Source of the DNA: Vibrio parahaemolyticus
GTDB taxonomy: Bacteria > Pseudomonadota > Gammaproteobacteria > Enterobacterales > Vibrionaceae
DNA: 64,000 nucleotides
Reading direction: 5' to 3'
Assembly (NCBI RefSeq): GCF_900460535.1
Contig: NZ_UHIL01000001.1
Span: 1,178,001-1,242,000 of the forward strand
In this document: positions 55,196 through 64,000 of the stretch, one piece after another
How positions within the stretch are numbered: the stretch's first letter is position 1
Layout of the letters: every line of letters begins with the position of its first letter
Notes under the pieces: model-generated
The model's input: only the letters and a program-made list of their open reading frames with translations
Databases searched by the model: none
Told to the model about the DNA's origin: nothing
Program-made: the position numbers and the translations under genes

Positions 55196-57472
55196 TTATA
55201 GAGACTCAGTGAATGTACGTGCGATTACGTCAGCTTGTTGCTCTGCAGTTAGAGAGTTGAAGCGAACAGCGTAACCAGATACACGAATTGTTAGCTGAGG
55301 GTATTTCTCTGGGTGCTTAACTGCGTCTTCTAGAGTTTCGCGGTTAAGAACGTTCACGTTTAGGTGTTGACCACCTTCGATACCAGCTTCGTGGTGGAAG
55401 TAACCATCCATCAGACCAGCAAGGTTAGCGCGTTGTGAACCCTCATCTTTACCTAGTGCGTTAGGTACGATAGAGAATGTGTAAGAGATACCATCTTGTG
55501 CGTCAGCAAACGGCAGTTTAGCAACTGAAGTTAGTGATGCTACAGCACCTTTCTCATCGCGACCGTGCATTGGGTTTGCACCTGGAGCAAATGGAGCACC
55601 AGCACGACGACCGTCAGGTGTGTTACCAGTTTTCTTACCGTATACCACGTTTGAAGTGATAGTAAGAATTGACTGAGTAGGGATTGCATCACGGTAAGTC
55701 TTAAGCTTACGAATTTTGCCCATAAATACAGAAACAAGTTCACATGCGATGTCATCAACGCGTGGGTCGTTGTTACCAAATTTAGGGTAATCGCCTTCGA
55801 TTTCGAAGTCGATTGCTAGACCGTCTTCATCACGGATAGGTTTAACAGTTGCGTATTTAATTGCAGACAGAGAGTCAGCAGCAACAGATAGACCAGCAAT
55901 ACCACAAGCCATAGTACGTTTAACGTCACGGTCGTGCAGAGCCATTAGTGCAGCTTCGTAGCTGTACTTGTCGTGCATGAAGTGGATTGCGTTTAGTGCA
56001 GTCACGTACTGCTTCGCTAGCCAATCCATGAAGTGGTCCATTTTTTCCCACAACTCGTCATAGCTTAGTACGTCGCCTTCGATCTTAGGCATTTTCGGAC
56101 CAACTTGGATTTTTAGCTTCTCATCCACACCACCGTTGATGGTGTAAAGCATAGTTTTCGCAAGGTTAGCACGAGCGCCGAAGAACTGCATTTGTTTACC
56201 AACAACCATTGGAGATACACAACATGCGATTGCGTAGTCGTCAGAGTTCATGTCTGGACGCATTAGGTCGTCGTTTTCGTACTGGATTGAAGAAGTATCG
56301 ATAGATACTTTCGCACAGAACTTCTTGAAGCCTTCAGGTAGTTGCTCAGACCAAAGTACAGTGATGTTTGGCTCTGGAGAAGGACCCATTGTGTATAGTG
56401 AGTTTAGGAAACGGAAGTTAGTACGAGTAACTAGCGTACGACCGTCAAGACCCATACCACCCATAGACTCAGTTGCCCAGATTGGGTCGCCAGAGAATAG
56501 ATCATCGTACTCAGGAGTACGTAGGAAACGAACCATACGTAGTTTCATTACGAAGTGGTCGATCATTTCCTGAGCTTGTTCTTCAGTAAGCTTACCAGCA
56601 GCGATATCACGCTCGATGAACACGTCTAGGAACGTAGAAGTACGACCTAGAGACATTGCAGCACCGTTTTGAGACTTAACAGCCGCTAGGTAGCCGAAGT
56701 AAGTCCATTGGATAGCTTCTTGTGCAGTTTCAGCAGGGCGAGAGATATCACAACCGTATTTCGCTGCCATAACTTTCATTTGGCCAAGTGCACGGTGTTG
56801 CTCAGCGATCTCTTCGCGAAGCTGCATAGTCATTTGAAGATCTTCACCGTTCTCAAAACGCTCTTGTAGAGATTTGAATTGAGCCAGTTTGTCCTTCATT
56901 AGGAAGTCGATACCGTATAGAGCAACACGGCGGTAGTCACCGATGATACGGCCACGACCGTAAGCATCTGGAAGACCAGTTAGAACACCAGATTTACGAC
57001 AAGCTAGGATTTCTGGAGTGTAGATGTCGAAAACACCAGCGTTGTGAGTTTTACGGTATTCTGTAAAGATTTTTTTAACTTGTGGGTCTAGTTCGCGATC
57101 GTATGCTTTGCACGAACCTTCAACCATGCGGATACCACCGTTAGGGATGATAGCGCGTTTTAGAGGAGCGTCAGTTTGAAGACCAACGATAGTCTCAAGA
57201 TCTTTCTCGATGTAGCCTGCATCGTGAGCAGTGATGGTAGAGATGATAGAAGTATCGAAATCAACAGGAGCGTGAGTTGAGTTCTCTTGCTTGATACCTT
57301 CCATTACCTTAGCCCAAAGCTTGTTAGTTGCTTCAGTACCTTCAGAAACTAGGAAAGATTCGTCGCCTTCGTACGGAGTGTAGTTCTTTTGAATGAAATC
57401 ACGAACGTTTACTTCGTTTTGCCAGTCACCTGCAACAAAACCTTCCCAAGCTTTAGCAAATTGCTCTGCCAT
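55196..57472 (-). CDS. pflB: Pyruvate formate-lyase (formate acetyltransferase)
   Basis: The protein has 758 residues, like E. coli PflB (760). It turns pyruvate and CoA into acetyl-CoA and formate without oxygen. The catalytic Cys pair is in IACCVSPM, and the radical-bearing Gly is in RVSGYAVRF near the C-terminus. [28 protein letters not shown] is also diagnostic. Codon use is strongly biased, as expected for a highly expressed gene. The activating enzyme pflA lies downstream after one unrelated gene. Confidence 0.98.
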   Translation of the reverse strand: MAEQFAKAWEGFVAGDWQNEVNVRDFIQKNYTPYEGDESFLVSEGTEATNKLWAKVMEGIKQENSTHAPVDFDTSIISTITAHDAGYIEKDLETIVGLQTDAPLKRAIIPNGGIRMVEGSCKAYDRELDPQVKKIFTEYRKTHNAGVFDIYTPEILACRKSGVLTGLPDAYGRGRIIGDYRRVALYGIDFLMKDKLAQFKSLQERFENGEDLQMTMQLREEIAEQHRALGQMKVMAAKYGCDISRPAETAQEAIQWTYFGYLAAVKSQNGAAMSLGRTSTFLDVFIERDIAAGKLTEEQAQEMIDHFVMKLRMVRFLRTPEYDDLFSGDPIWATESMGGMGLDGRTLVTRTNFRFLNSLYTMGPSPEPNITVLWSEQLPEGFKKFCAKVSIDTSSIQYENDDLMRPDMNSDDYAIACCVSPMVVGKQMQFFGARANLAKTMLYTINGGVDEKLKIQVGPKMPKIEGDVLSYDELWEKMDHFMDWLAKQYVTALNAIHFMHDKYSYEAALMALHDRDVKRTMACGIAGLSVAADSLSAIKYATVKPIRDEDGLAIDFEIEGDYPKFGNNDPRVDDIACELVSVFMGKIRKLKTYRDAIPTQSILTITSNVVYGKKTGNTPDGRRAGAPFAPGANPMHGRDEKGAVASLTSVAKLPFADAQDGISYTFSIVPNALGKDEGSQRANLAGLMDGYFHHEAGIEGGQHLNVNVLNRETLEDAVKHPEKYPQLTIRVSGYAVRFNSLTAEQQADVIARTFTESL

Positions 57473-57778
57473 GACATACCTACCTTTTTAGTAGAAAAAA
57501 ATTACGTACTGCTTCGCCGTTGAGCCAGCTATCCCCAAAATCTGAGGGGGAACAGTACACTCTTTTGAATAACAATATTTATAGTCTTAAATTTAAAAAA
57601 TTGGGTCACAAAACTATAAATATTGTCACTATCTTTAATGACACTCTTTTTAAGAGACAACTAGAGGTTAAACTAAAATTTTTTTGCAAACCTTAAACTA
57701 AATCAATAAATCCTCAAAAATCTCGATAAAAATGGGGTAGCGACAAGCGCTACCCACACGTTTTTTGAACAATCAGCC
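57473..57778. other. Leader and promoter region of pflB
   Basis: About 300 bases, very AT-rich on the pflB side. It contains a long inverted repeat (57572-57626). I found no full FNR box here, although pflB is the gene most expected to have one; the nearest is a partial match TTGATTTAG on the minus strand near 57700. A run of weak promoters is likely. Confidence 0.5.
57572..57626. repeat. 13-bp inverted repeat upstream of pflB
   Basis: ACAATATTTATAG at 57572-57584 and its exact complement at 57614-57626, separated by 29 bases. Either a paired regulator site or a hairpin in the pflB 5' leader. Confidence 0.6.
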
Positions 57779-59326
57779 TTACAGCCAAGCTTTGATGCCA
57801 TACTGGCCTTCTAGCATACCAACTGCAAGCATAGCGACCAAACAGATAACAAGTACACCTACTGGGATCACAATCTTGTCTACGAATGACAGGCGAGCTG
57901 CACGCTCTTTGTCACCAATTAGACCGTTGTTATCAAGTAGCATTGTTAATGCCCATGCTAGGACAGGGTTAACGACGGCAGAACCGAAAATACAGATACC
58001 CGCTGCTTGAGAGTCTTTAGAGTCTTTCACCATTTGCATACCTGCTTCAAGTAGAGGTAGAGATACACCTACAAGAAGAGCGACACGCATTACTGGTGGC
58101 CATACTGCGATGTCCATTGGGAAGCCAAGGATCGCGATGATCATCACTAGAAGACCAAGAAGGATAGCACCGCCAGGAATTGGACGTTTTGCAATCGCTG
58201 CTGGGATCATGTAAGTACCCCAAGATGAAGTGATGTTACCACCACCTACCGCTGTACCTACCATCTGACGGATAGAACACATAGTCATTGTGTCATCAAC
58301 GTCCATTAGTACTTTTTCAGTCTTTTTAGGGTAGTTAAGTTCTTGGAAAATACGATGACCTAAGAAGTCAGGAGACCACATTGCTACTGCTAGGATTGCA
58401 AAAGGCAGTGACGCGATGAAGTGTTCCATATTAGGAAGACCGAGCATCCAACCTTCTTCAGTGCTGCCCCACCAGTAAACAGGGTTTAGATTCGGTAGAC
58501 CAGTTTCAGTGACGAATTTGATGTCAAAACCAGCACCTAGCACTAGAGCGATAATAAGGCCTGTGAAAGCACACACTGGAATCGCAAGCCAACGTTTGTT
58601 CACTTTTGCAAGGAAAGCGTATAGTGCGATAGTCACTGCAAGCACGATCAGACCCACGTAACCCATGCTGCCAGCTTCAACAGTTGAAGATTGAAGGCCA
58701 ACTGCCCATTCTTGAATCGAGTTGATTTGGCTCATGGTCCCCGTCAAGCCCAAGAAAATGAGCAAGCCACCAGCTGTACCCTCTGAGGTGAGGTTCACTA
58801 GTTTGGAACCGCCTTTCAAGAAGCTAAGTAGAAGACCGAATACACCAATAAGAATTGCCAATGCAAGAGGGTGAGCACCAGCGAGAGCGATGGTACCAAT
58901 AAGAGGGATCATTGGACCGTGGTTACCTGCTAAGTTGGCTTTCGGGTTGATAAAGCCAGAAGCAAGCACACAGAAAAGTAGTGCAGGGATTAGCATTTCT
59001 ACACGCGCAACTTCAATGGCAAAATCTTTGCCTAAGTTAACGTGGTCCCATGCTGCAGTAAGGCCTTCAGCCCAAGACATCATTACCGCAGAGTACATTG
59101 CGATAATGCCGATAGTACCAGCAAGTGCTGGAACAAGGTCTTCAAGCTCAAAGCGGAAGTCACGACCTGGCAAGTTTAAGCCGAAACGACGCGGCTTCAT
59201 GATTTGTAGTTCGTGGTCTAGGTAGTCTGAACGGCTCGCGAACTCAGATGATGGACGATGAAGCTCACGGTAGCTTTTGGTCTCGATATCTGAATCAGAG
59301 TGCGCTTTGTTAACTGCGTCTGACAT
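57779..59326 (-). CDS. DUF3360-like multi-pass permease
   Basis: The protein has 515 residues with AGGA before the ATG. A hydrophilic N-terminus of about 65 residues is followed by about eleven to thirteen membrane helices. Motifs such as FINPKANLAGNHGPMIPLIGTIALAGAHPLAL and GTAVGGGNITSSWGTYMIPAA recall the SulP/NCS2 fold (benzoate, uracil or sulfate permeases). I recall the family as DUF3360. It is not FocA, although it has focA's place upstream of pflB on the same strand. It ends 306 bases before pflB, so co-transcription is possible. Substrate unknown; export or import of a fermentation acid is a reasonable guess from context only. Confidence 0.75.
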   Translation of the reverse strand: MSDAVNKAHSDSDIETKSYRELHRPSSEFASRSDYLDHELQIMKPRRFGLNLPGRDFRFELEDLVPALAGTIGIIAMYSAVMMSWAEGLTAAWDHVNLGKDFAIEVARVEMLIPALLFCVLASGFINPKANLAGNHGPMIPLIGTIALAGAHPLALAILIGVFGLLLSFLKGGSKLVNLTSEGTAGGLLIFLGLTGTMSQINSIQEWAVGLQSSTVEAGSMGYVGLIVLAVTIALYAFLAKVNKRWLAIPVCAFTGLIIALVLGAGFDIKFVTETGLPNLNPVYWWGSTEEGWMLGLPNMEHFIASLPFAILAVAMWSPDFLGHRIFQELNYPKKTEKVLMDVDDTMTMCSIRQMVGTAVGGGNITSSWGTYMIPAAIAKRPIPGGAILLGLLVMIIAILGFPMDIAVWPPVMRVALLVGVSLPLLEAGMQMVKDSKDSQAAGICIFGSAVVNPVLAWALTMLLDNNGLIGDKERAARLSFVDKIVIPVGVLVICLVAMLAVGMLEGQYGIKAWL

Positions 59327-59782
59327 AGATTCCTCATATATTTAAAAGTTATGAATTATTCATTCAAGTGTGTTATTCCGCATCCTGCGGCACGTCCTAT
59401 GCTAGCTATTATTAGATTTGTTACACGTCGACGTCGTGCCTAAGCATAGCTAATAACTTGTTGTGTTGAGGCACAAAAAATTCCTCATCTTTTGGCTGGA
59501 GTCTAGCAAGATAGCCATTTAGGGTGATTGATTTAGATCACTTTAAGAATAGATGTGAAATAAAACTACAGAAAGTGTCTGGTATGCGAATGAGATGGTT
59601 ATTTAGTGTGTAATTTCATTACACAAGTTGCATAAAATTAGAGTTTATTGCCCTGCATCGCATGGGGCACCCTTAAATGATCAATATTCACGATGTTTAT
59701 ATAAAGCTGGCTTTATTCTTGCTTTGTACCGAGCAACGACGATTTTTTGGCTAATCATTGCCGCTCAGTTTAGGAAGAAGAC
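59327..59782. other. Intergenic region between divergent DUF3360 and lipoprotein genes
   Basis: About 455 bases. Besides the FNR/CRP-like box at 59528-59541 it has a weak inverted pair TATGCT near 59398 and AGCATA near 59453. I see no gene and no clear RNA. Confidence 0.5.
59528..59541. promoter_or_regulatory. FNR/CRP-like box upstream of the DUF3360 gene
   Basis: TTGATTTAGATCAC matches the FNR consensus at 9 of 10 positions and also resembles a CRP site. It lies about 200 bases before the DUF3360 start on the minus strand. It could control this gene and pflB by read-through. Confidence 0.55.
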
Positions 59783-61243
59783 ATGAAACAGCTTAAAGTA
59801 CTGCCACTTGTGGCAATTATCTCAGGTTTAATGGTCGGTTGTGGCGGCGGTGGCGGCGGTGGCGGTGGCGGCGGTACACCTCAAACTGCATTTAACTTCA
59901 CTTTTGTTGCGCCAAAGACACAAGCGCTTTCAAGTAACGGTACTTGTACGATTTACGATCGCTTTGAGTCAAACAACATTGAGCAAGTATTGAATTACCA
60001 TAAGTTGGGTGGTGTTTTAGACACTCAGTTAACAGCTTATTACTCTGATGCATCGGGTAACCGCGTTGGTGATTTGGTAACAGCAAGCAATGACAAATTG
60101 ACGATTATTCTGCAAACGATTCCAGATGGCGGTAGTGTTACTGTTCAAGAGGTGAATGGCACTATTATTAACGCGATTACCTTTTCAAAAGATCTTTTGG
60201 AATCTGAGTCCTCTTTGAGAAACGTATACCTATCTGCAGATGCGAACGTAAGTAATACGAGCTGTCTGACGGGAAATAACGATTCAAAAGTCAATAAGAC
60301 GAACTTGGACTACAAGACTGCGGAAGATGCTTCAGGCAATCCATATTCGACGTTCTACTTTGATTCCCAGCTAGAAACTGTAACGGCGAACGAATCGCGC
60401 TTTACCAAGGGTGAAAGTTTACCAGCGGTTAGTACCGAAAAAACGATGGTAGCTCAATACCGCACTGCTTCACGCTCTTCCTTGTACCAATATGGTTTTG
60501 AAGACTGGACGGATGGACGCATGGTCTTTGCAGGAACGCCTTCGATGCCTATGGTCAGTACGTCGGGTATCAATTTTTCTAAGATAGATATTGATACAAT
60601 CTACAAAAACTTTTCTTACCGTTTAGCTGAAGTGCCAAAGACAAGTGCGTTTTATCACCCTGATGCATTGAAAGGCGATGTTTGGACATTCAGTGTAGAA
60701 GGCACGATTGCAACGCCTGGATGGACAGCTGCATACACAGACAAAGTTTCTGAAAACTGGAGCATTGTTGTTGATGACCGCTCTCTATTTTCAGTAACGG
60801 ATACCCAGAACACGAAGCCAGGTGTATCAAACAGTGTTGTTGATCTAACTGACAGTATTGGTTTAGGCCAAGAAAACGGGTTACAACGCGTGAGCTATCA
60901 GCAAGGTACGATGGTTGGTGCAACGCCATACGTTGTTCGCCATTCTGTTTACTCGTTGATCGAAGGAAGTATCGTCGTTCCTGACTTAGATTACTCTAGT
61001 GTTCCTTCTGGTGCTCGAAGTGATTTAGTTATCTCCAATAACTCGTTAATTACTCAGAGCTATGTGTTTACCGATGAAAAAGCAGACGTTAAAGCTGCTG
61101 ATTTTCTCACTGCTTTTGCCAATGGTGATGGCGCTGATACGACAAAAGATGTACTCGGTATCGTAATGAATGAGAAACAAGTTAGAGATACGATGAATCG
61201 CATTGCTCAAACTAAGACGCTGATGTTAGAGAGAAGCAATTAA
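59783..61243 (+). CDS. Lipoprotein with polyglycine linker, unknown function
   Basis: The protein has 486 residues with a lipoprotein signal MKQLKVLPLVAIISGLMVGC. The Cys is followed at once by eleven Gly encoded by GGC and GGT codons (59843-59875), then a globular domain. The mature protein is rich in Thr, Ser, Asp and aromatics and beta-rich by look, with Cys only at two further sites (NGTCTIY and NTSCLTG) that may bridge. I do not recognise a family. The glycine linker resembles that of the giant lipoprotein at 4644, suggesting the same export route. Single gene with a strong terminator. AGGAAG upstream. Confidence 0.78.
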   Translation: MKQLKVLPLVAIISGLMVGCGGGGGGGGGGGTPQTAFNFTFVAPKTQALSSNGTCTIYDRFESNNIEQVLNYHKLGGVLDTQLTAYYSDASGNRVGDLVTASNDKLTIILQTIPDGGSVTVQEVNGTIINAITFSKDLLESESSLRNVYLSADANVSNTSCLTGNNDSKVNKTNLDYKTAEDASGNPYSTFYFDSQLETVTANESRFTKGESLPAVSTEKTMVAQYRTASRSSLYQYGFEDWTDGRMVFAGTPSMPMVSTSGINFSKIDIDTIYKNFSYRLAEVPKTSAFYHPDALKGDVWTFSVEGTIATPGWTAAYTDKVSENWSIVVDDRSLFSVTDTQNTKPGVSNSVVDLTDSIGLGQENGLQRVSYQQGTMVGATPYVVRHSVYSLIEGSIVVPDLDYSSVPSGARSDLVISNNSLITQSYVFTDEKADVKAADFLTAFANGDGADTTKDVLGIVMNEKQVRDTMNRIAQTKTLMLERSN

Positions 61244-61262
61244 CACTTTTGTAAATTTATTT

Positions 61263-61287
61263 AGCCCCTCACTTGAGGGGCTTTTTT
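61263..61287 (+). terminator. Terminator after the polyglycine lipoprotein gene
   Basis: AGCCCCTC pairs with GAGGGGCT over ACTT, then T6. Confidence 0.92.
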
Positions 61288-61477
61288 GTGGTCTATATTC
61301 ACGAATAAAAGAATATGTTGCTATATATTGCATATTCATTTGTCTATCGTATCTATCTATTCGATTTATTTAGGTTAATAATTTGTTGCAACTTTCTGGG
61401 GGTGGTGCTAATTTGTTCCGAAATAGAGAGGGCGGAGTCCCTTAATTGCAGTGACAAAAACACAGGGAGTAGAGCGC

Positions 61478-62248
61478 ATGAATGATGTACCAGCGCTAGA
61501 TATAAAAGACCTGCACAAAACATTTGGACAGAATGAAGTCCTGAAAGGCATTTCACTTGCCGCTCACAAAGGGGATGTTATCTCCATCATTGGCTCTTCC
61601 GGTTCTGGCAAGAGTACTTTTCTTAGATGTATTAACTTACTAGAAACACCGACCGCTGGTGAAATTTGGGTAAACGGCGAGCTTATTCAAATGAAAAACA
61701 ACCGCGCGGGTGAATCCGTACCTGCCAACGAAAAACAAGTTCAGCGTATTCGTTCGCGTTTAGCTATGGTTTTTCAGGGGTTTAACCTTTGGTCTCATCT
61801 TACCGTTCTTGAAAACGTCATCGAAGCACCTGTTCACGTTCTTGGTGTGCCGAAAGCTCAAGCGATTGAAAATGCAGAGTTGTTACTGAAAAAAGTCGGC
61901 CTTTACGAACGTAAAGATTATTACCCAGGTCATTTATCTGGTGGTCAGCAACAGCGTGCTGCGATTGCTCGTGCCCTTGCCGTAGATCCAGAAGTTATGC
62001 TGTTTGACGAGCCTACCTCTGCGCTTGACCCTGAGCTTGTTGGGGAAGTGCTAGGGGTAATGAGAGATTTGGCAGATGAAGGGCGAACCATGTTGGTGGT
62101 GACGCACGAAATGGCGTTTGCTCGTGACGTCTCAAATCATGTGATGTTCTTGCATCAAGGCTTAGTGGAAGAACAGGGAGATCCAGCTAAGCTATTTACT
62201 AACCCCGATTCTCAGCGATTACAGCAGTTTATCTCATCTATCTACTAA
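61478..62248 (+). CDS. Polar amino-acid ABC transporter ATPase
   Basis: The protein has 256 residues from the ATG at 61478 (AGGGAG upstream; an open frame reaches 61451). Walker [19 protein letters not shown], signature LSGGQQQR, Walker B VMLFDEPTSALDPELVGEVL and the H-loop VVTHEMAFARDV are typical of the HisP/ArtP/GlnQ group. It drives import with the binding protein and two permeases that follow. The HisP-like insert (ENRAGESV-type region at about 65-80) points to histidine, lysine, arginine or ornithine. Confidence 0.94.
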   Translation: MNDVPALDIKDLHKTFGQNEVLKGISLAAHKGDVISIIGSSGSGKSTFLRCINLLETPTAGEIWVNGELIQMKNNRAGESVPANEKQVQRIRSRLAMVFQGFNLWSHLTVLENVIEAPVHVLGVPKAQAIENAELLLKKVGLYERKDYYPGHLSGGQQQRAAIARALAVDPEVMLFDEPTSALDPELVGEVLGVMRDLADEGRTMLVVTHEMAFARDVSNHVMFLHQGLVEEQGDPAKLFTNPDSQRLQQFISSIY

Positions 62249-62331
62249 TATTCATTAGGCGGCAGAGTTTTGCCTCCTAAGTAAGCACAACGAACAAAAC
62301 CAAATAAAATAGCAATCACAGGAGTATGGAA

Positions 62332-63102
62332 ATGAAAAAGTGGTTATTGGCAGCAACTCTTGCTGCAACGGCAGTGTCTGGTGTTGCTCAAGCGAAAGAA
62401 TGGAAAACAGTTCGCTTTGGCATTGAAGGCGCATACCCTCCATTTAGCTGGACAGAAACCGATGGTTCTCTAAAAGGCTTTGATGTTGATATGGCCAATG
62501 CGCTGTGTGAAGAAATGCAAGTGAAGTGTCAGATCGTTGCACAAGATTGGGATGGCATTATTCCTTCTCTATTGGCTCGTAAATACGATGCGATCATCGC
62601 GGCAATGTCGATTACCGAAGAACGTAAGAAGAAAGTGGATTTCACGGGCAAATACGCATTGATCCCAAATAAGTTCATCGCTAAGAAAGGTGCAAACCTA
62701 GATTTTGCTAATCTAGATGGCCAAAAAATCGCAGTTCAACGCGCGACCACTCACGATAAATACCTGACTGATAACTACGGTGACAAAGTTGAAATTGTAC
62801 GTTACGGCTCTTTTGACGAAGCGTACCTAGACCTTGCGAACGGCCGTGTTGCTGCAGTTTTGGGCGATGCATCTGCTCTAGAGGAAGGTGTATTGAACAA
62901 AGCTGGTGGTGATGCGTACGAATTTGTTGGCCCATCTCTGACTGATGCGAAATGGTTCGGTGAAGGTTTCGGTATCGCTGTACGTAAACAAGATAAAGAT
63001 CTAACGAAGAAACTTGATGCGGCAATCTTGTCACTGCGTGATAAAGGTATTTACCAAGAAATTGCTGGCAAGTACTTTAACTACGATGTTTACGGCGAAT
63101 AA
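62332..63102 (+). CDS. Polar amino-acid periplasmic binding protein
   Basis: The protein has 256 residues. The ATG at 62332 is 8 bases after AGGAG, better than the ATG at 62326. Signal peptide MKKWLLAATLAATAVSGVAQA. The mature domain KTVRFGIEGAYPPFSWTETDGSLKGFDVDMANALCEEM and DGIIPSLLARKYDAIIAAMSITEERKKKVDFT are classical for the SBP_bac_3 family (HisJ, ArtJ, LAO-binding protein). The Cys pair near residues 50-60 (LCEEMQVKC) matches the HisJ/LAO disulfide. Basic amino acid probable; not proven. Confidence 0.94.
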   Translation: MKKWLLAATLAATAVSGVAQAKEWKTVRFGIEGAYPPFSWTETDGSLKGFDVDMANALCEEMQVKCQIVAQDWDGIIPSLLARKYDAIIAAMSITEERKKKVDFTGKYALIPNKFIAKKGANLDFANLDGQKIAVQRATTHDKYLTDNYGDKVEIVRYGSFDEAYLDLANGRVAAVLGDASALEEGVLNKAGGDAYEFVGPSLTDAKWFGEGFGIAVRKQDKDLTKKLDAAILSLRDKGIYQEIAGKYFNYDVYGE

Positions 63103-63183
63103 GCGGTAATTAAGCGACCGTTGGCTTGTTCCTAGAAGTAGTCAACGGTCGATTTTTTGAGTTTAGGGATTAGGAACTCACCT

Positions 63184-63924
63184 ATGCTGGATTTACAAGG
63201 ATATGAAGCCTCCATTTTTAAAGGGGCTTTGGTAACCATCGAAGTAGCAGTTCTGTCACTACTGCTTGCGGTGATATTGGGAATGCTTGGCGCGCTTGCT
63301 AAGCTCGCACCCTACAAATGGGCAAGAGCAATTGCCACACTTTACACCACCATTATTCGCGGCATTCCAGACTTAGTTCTGATGATGTTGATTTTCTTTG
63401 GTGGGCAAATACTTTTAAACAATAGCCTCTATTCCATCAACGAAACGCTCAATGAATGGTTTGCATCTAGCGACCCAAATCATGAGTGGACTTCTTACTT
63501 ACCTGACTACATTGATGTGAGCCCGTTTATTGCCGGTGTGCTGACAATTGGTTTTATCTTTGGAGCTTACATGGCGGAAACTTTCCGTGGTGCGATCATG
63601 GCCGTCGATAAAGGTGAGTTGGAAGCAGCAAAAGCTTATGGCATGAGCCCAGTGTTGTCGTTCAGAAGAATCCTTCTTCCTCAGATGATTCGCCATGCAC
63701 TACCGGGATTTGGTAACAACTGGCTGGTATTGTTAAAAACCACCGCGCTTGTCTCCATCATCGGGCTTGAAGATATGGTGAGAATGAGCTCTCTGGCGGC
63801 TGGTACAACAAAAATGCCGTTCACGTTCTACATGGCCGTTGCACTGATTTTCCTTTTCTTCACCAGTATTTCGACGGGGTTGTTAAAACTCGTTGAACGC
63901 AAATTCAGTATTCATGCGAGGTAA
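63184..63924 (+). CDS. Polar amino-acid ABC transporter permease (HisQ/ArtQ type)
   Basis: The protein has 246 residues from MLDLQGYEASIFKGALVTIEVAVLSLLLAVILG (AGGA upstream; an earlier start at 63157 lacks an RBS). About five helices. The EAA loop is GELEAAKAYGMSPVLSFRRILLPQMIRHALPGFGNNW. A longer than usual periplasmic loop (SINETLNEWFASSDPNHEWTSYLPDYIDV) separates helices 2 and 3. It ends three bases before the next permease. Confidence 0.94.
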   Translation: MLDLQGYEASIFKGALVTIEVAVLSLLLAVILGMLGALAKLAPYKWARAIATLYTTIIRGIPDLVLMMLIFFGGQILLNNSLYSINETLNEWFASSDPNHEWTSYLPDYIDVSPFIAGVLTIGFIFGAYMAETFRGAIMAVDKGELEAAKAYGMSPVLSFRRILLPQMIRHALPGFGNNWLVLLKTTALVSIIGLEDMVRMSSLAAGTTKMPFTFYMAVALIFLFFTSISTGLLKLVERKFSIHAR

Positions 63925-63927
63925 GTA

Positions 63928-64000
63928 ATGGATTTTTCGTTGATTATTGAAAGCTTCCCTGTTTACTTTCAAGGGCTTTGGACGTCCGTTTGGCTGGTGG
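63928..64000 (+). CDS. Polar amino-acid ABC transporter permease (HisM/ArtM type), partial
   Basis: The first 24 codons of the second permease subunit are visible (MDFSLIIESFPVYFQGLWTS...). It starts three bases after the preceding stop. The rest is outside the window. The position and N-terminus fit HisM/ArtM. Confidence 0.85.
   Translation, partial: MDFSLIIESFPVYFQGLWTSVWLV

Noticed and set aside
61288..61400. ArgR operator before the amino-acid ABC operon
   Set aside because: ATATTCA-like half-sites occur (GAATATG, CATATTC), but their spacing and sequence do not fit an ARG box pair well.

Overview
The window looks like the larger chromosome of a Vibrio, most likely of the Harveyi clade. 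Protein sequences, gene order and base composition all fit a gamma-proteobacterium, and several genes are typical of Vibrionaceae: csiV beside mfd, a degenerate PilZ protein upstream of mfd, a DUF3360-type permease upstream of pflB, and a stand-alone DUF1887 protein. I recognise no prophage, insertion sequence, integron, tRNA or CRISPR array. It reads as conserved core chromosome with small accessory insertions. Layout. Bases 1-2470 hold the end of an RND efflux pump, a tiny orphan prepilin-like gene behind a strongly folded leader, an outer-membrane barrel protein and a DUF1244 protein. Bases 2489-4190 are a divergent pair: a PLP-dependent cysteine-synthase-fold enzyme and a DecR/CyuR-type Lrp regulator, with an Lrp-type operator between them. 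Bases 4640-7690 are one giant repeat-containing lipoprotein. Bases 7750-9690 keep the E. coli tesB-ybaY-ybaZ(atl) neighbourhood. Bases 9970-14400 hold a membrane protein, a diguanylate cyclase with two solute-binding-type sensor domains, 4.5S RNA, a SpoU methyltransferase and a 7Fe ferredoxin. Bases 14600-20550 hold a COG2509 flavoprotein, a CBS-domain protein with a perfect FNR box, a ZntA-type metal ATPase with a MerR-type promoter, and uridine phosphorylase with a CRP site. Bases 20735-24040 hold a CARF-nuclease-like DUF1887 protein and a chemoreceptor. Bases 24277-30494 follow the E. coli hinT-ycfL-lpoB-thiK-ycfP-ndh order, with nagZ missing and one extra lipoprotein. Bases 30624-36195 hold a GNAT acetyltransferase, csiV, mfd and a PilZ-like gene. 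Bases 36460-39615 are lolCDE. Bases 39820-46304 are a DUF2062 gene divergent from comEC-msbA-lpxK-ycaR-kdsB; ycaR is only 59 codons long. Bases 46382-51206 are the stress operon yeaG-yeaH-spoVR. Bases 51695-59326 hold yfbU, a CbiM-like membrane protein, pflA, an LpxR-like gene, pflB and the DUF3360 permease. Bases 59783-64000 hold a polyglycine lipoprotein and a polar amino-acid ABC importer cut off by the window end. Working together. Several loci concern the envelope: LolCDE lipoprotein sorting, MsbA/LpxK/KdsB for lipid A and Kdo, LpoB and CsiV as likely activators of peptidoglycan synthases, and an LpxR-like lipid A deacylase. Another group concerns oxygen-dependent metabolism: Ndh, PflB/PflA, and FNR-type boxes upstream of ndh, of the CBS gene and of the DUF3360 gene. 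The points most worth a second look are the structured leader before the orphan prepilin-like gene, the CARF-nuclease-like protein without a CRISPR locus, the FNR boxes upstream of ndh and the CBS gene, the Lrp operator, and the rearranged pfl neighbourhood. All family assignments come from reading sequence and recalled homologues; no search was run.
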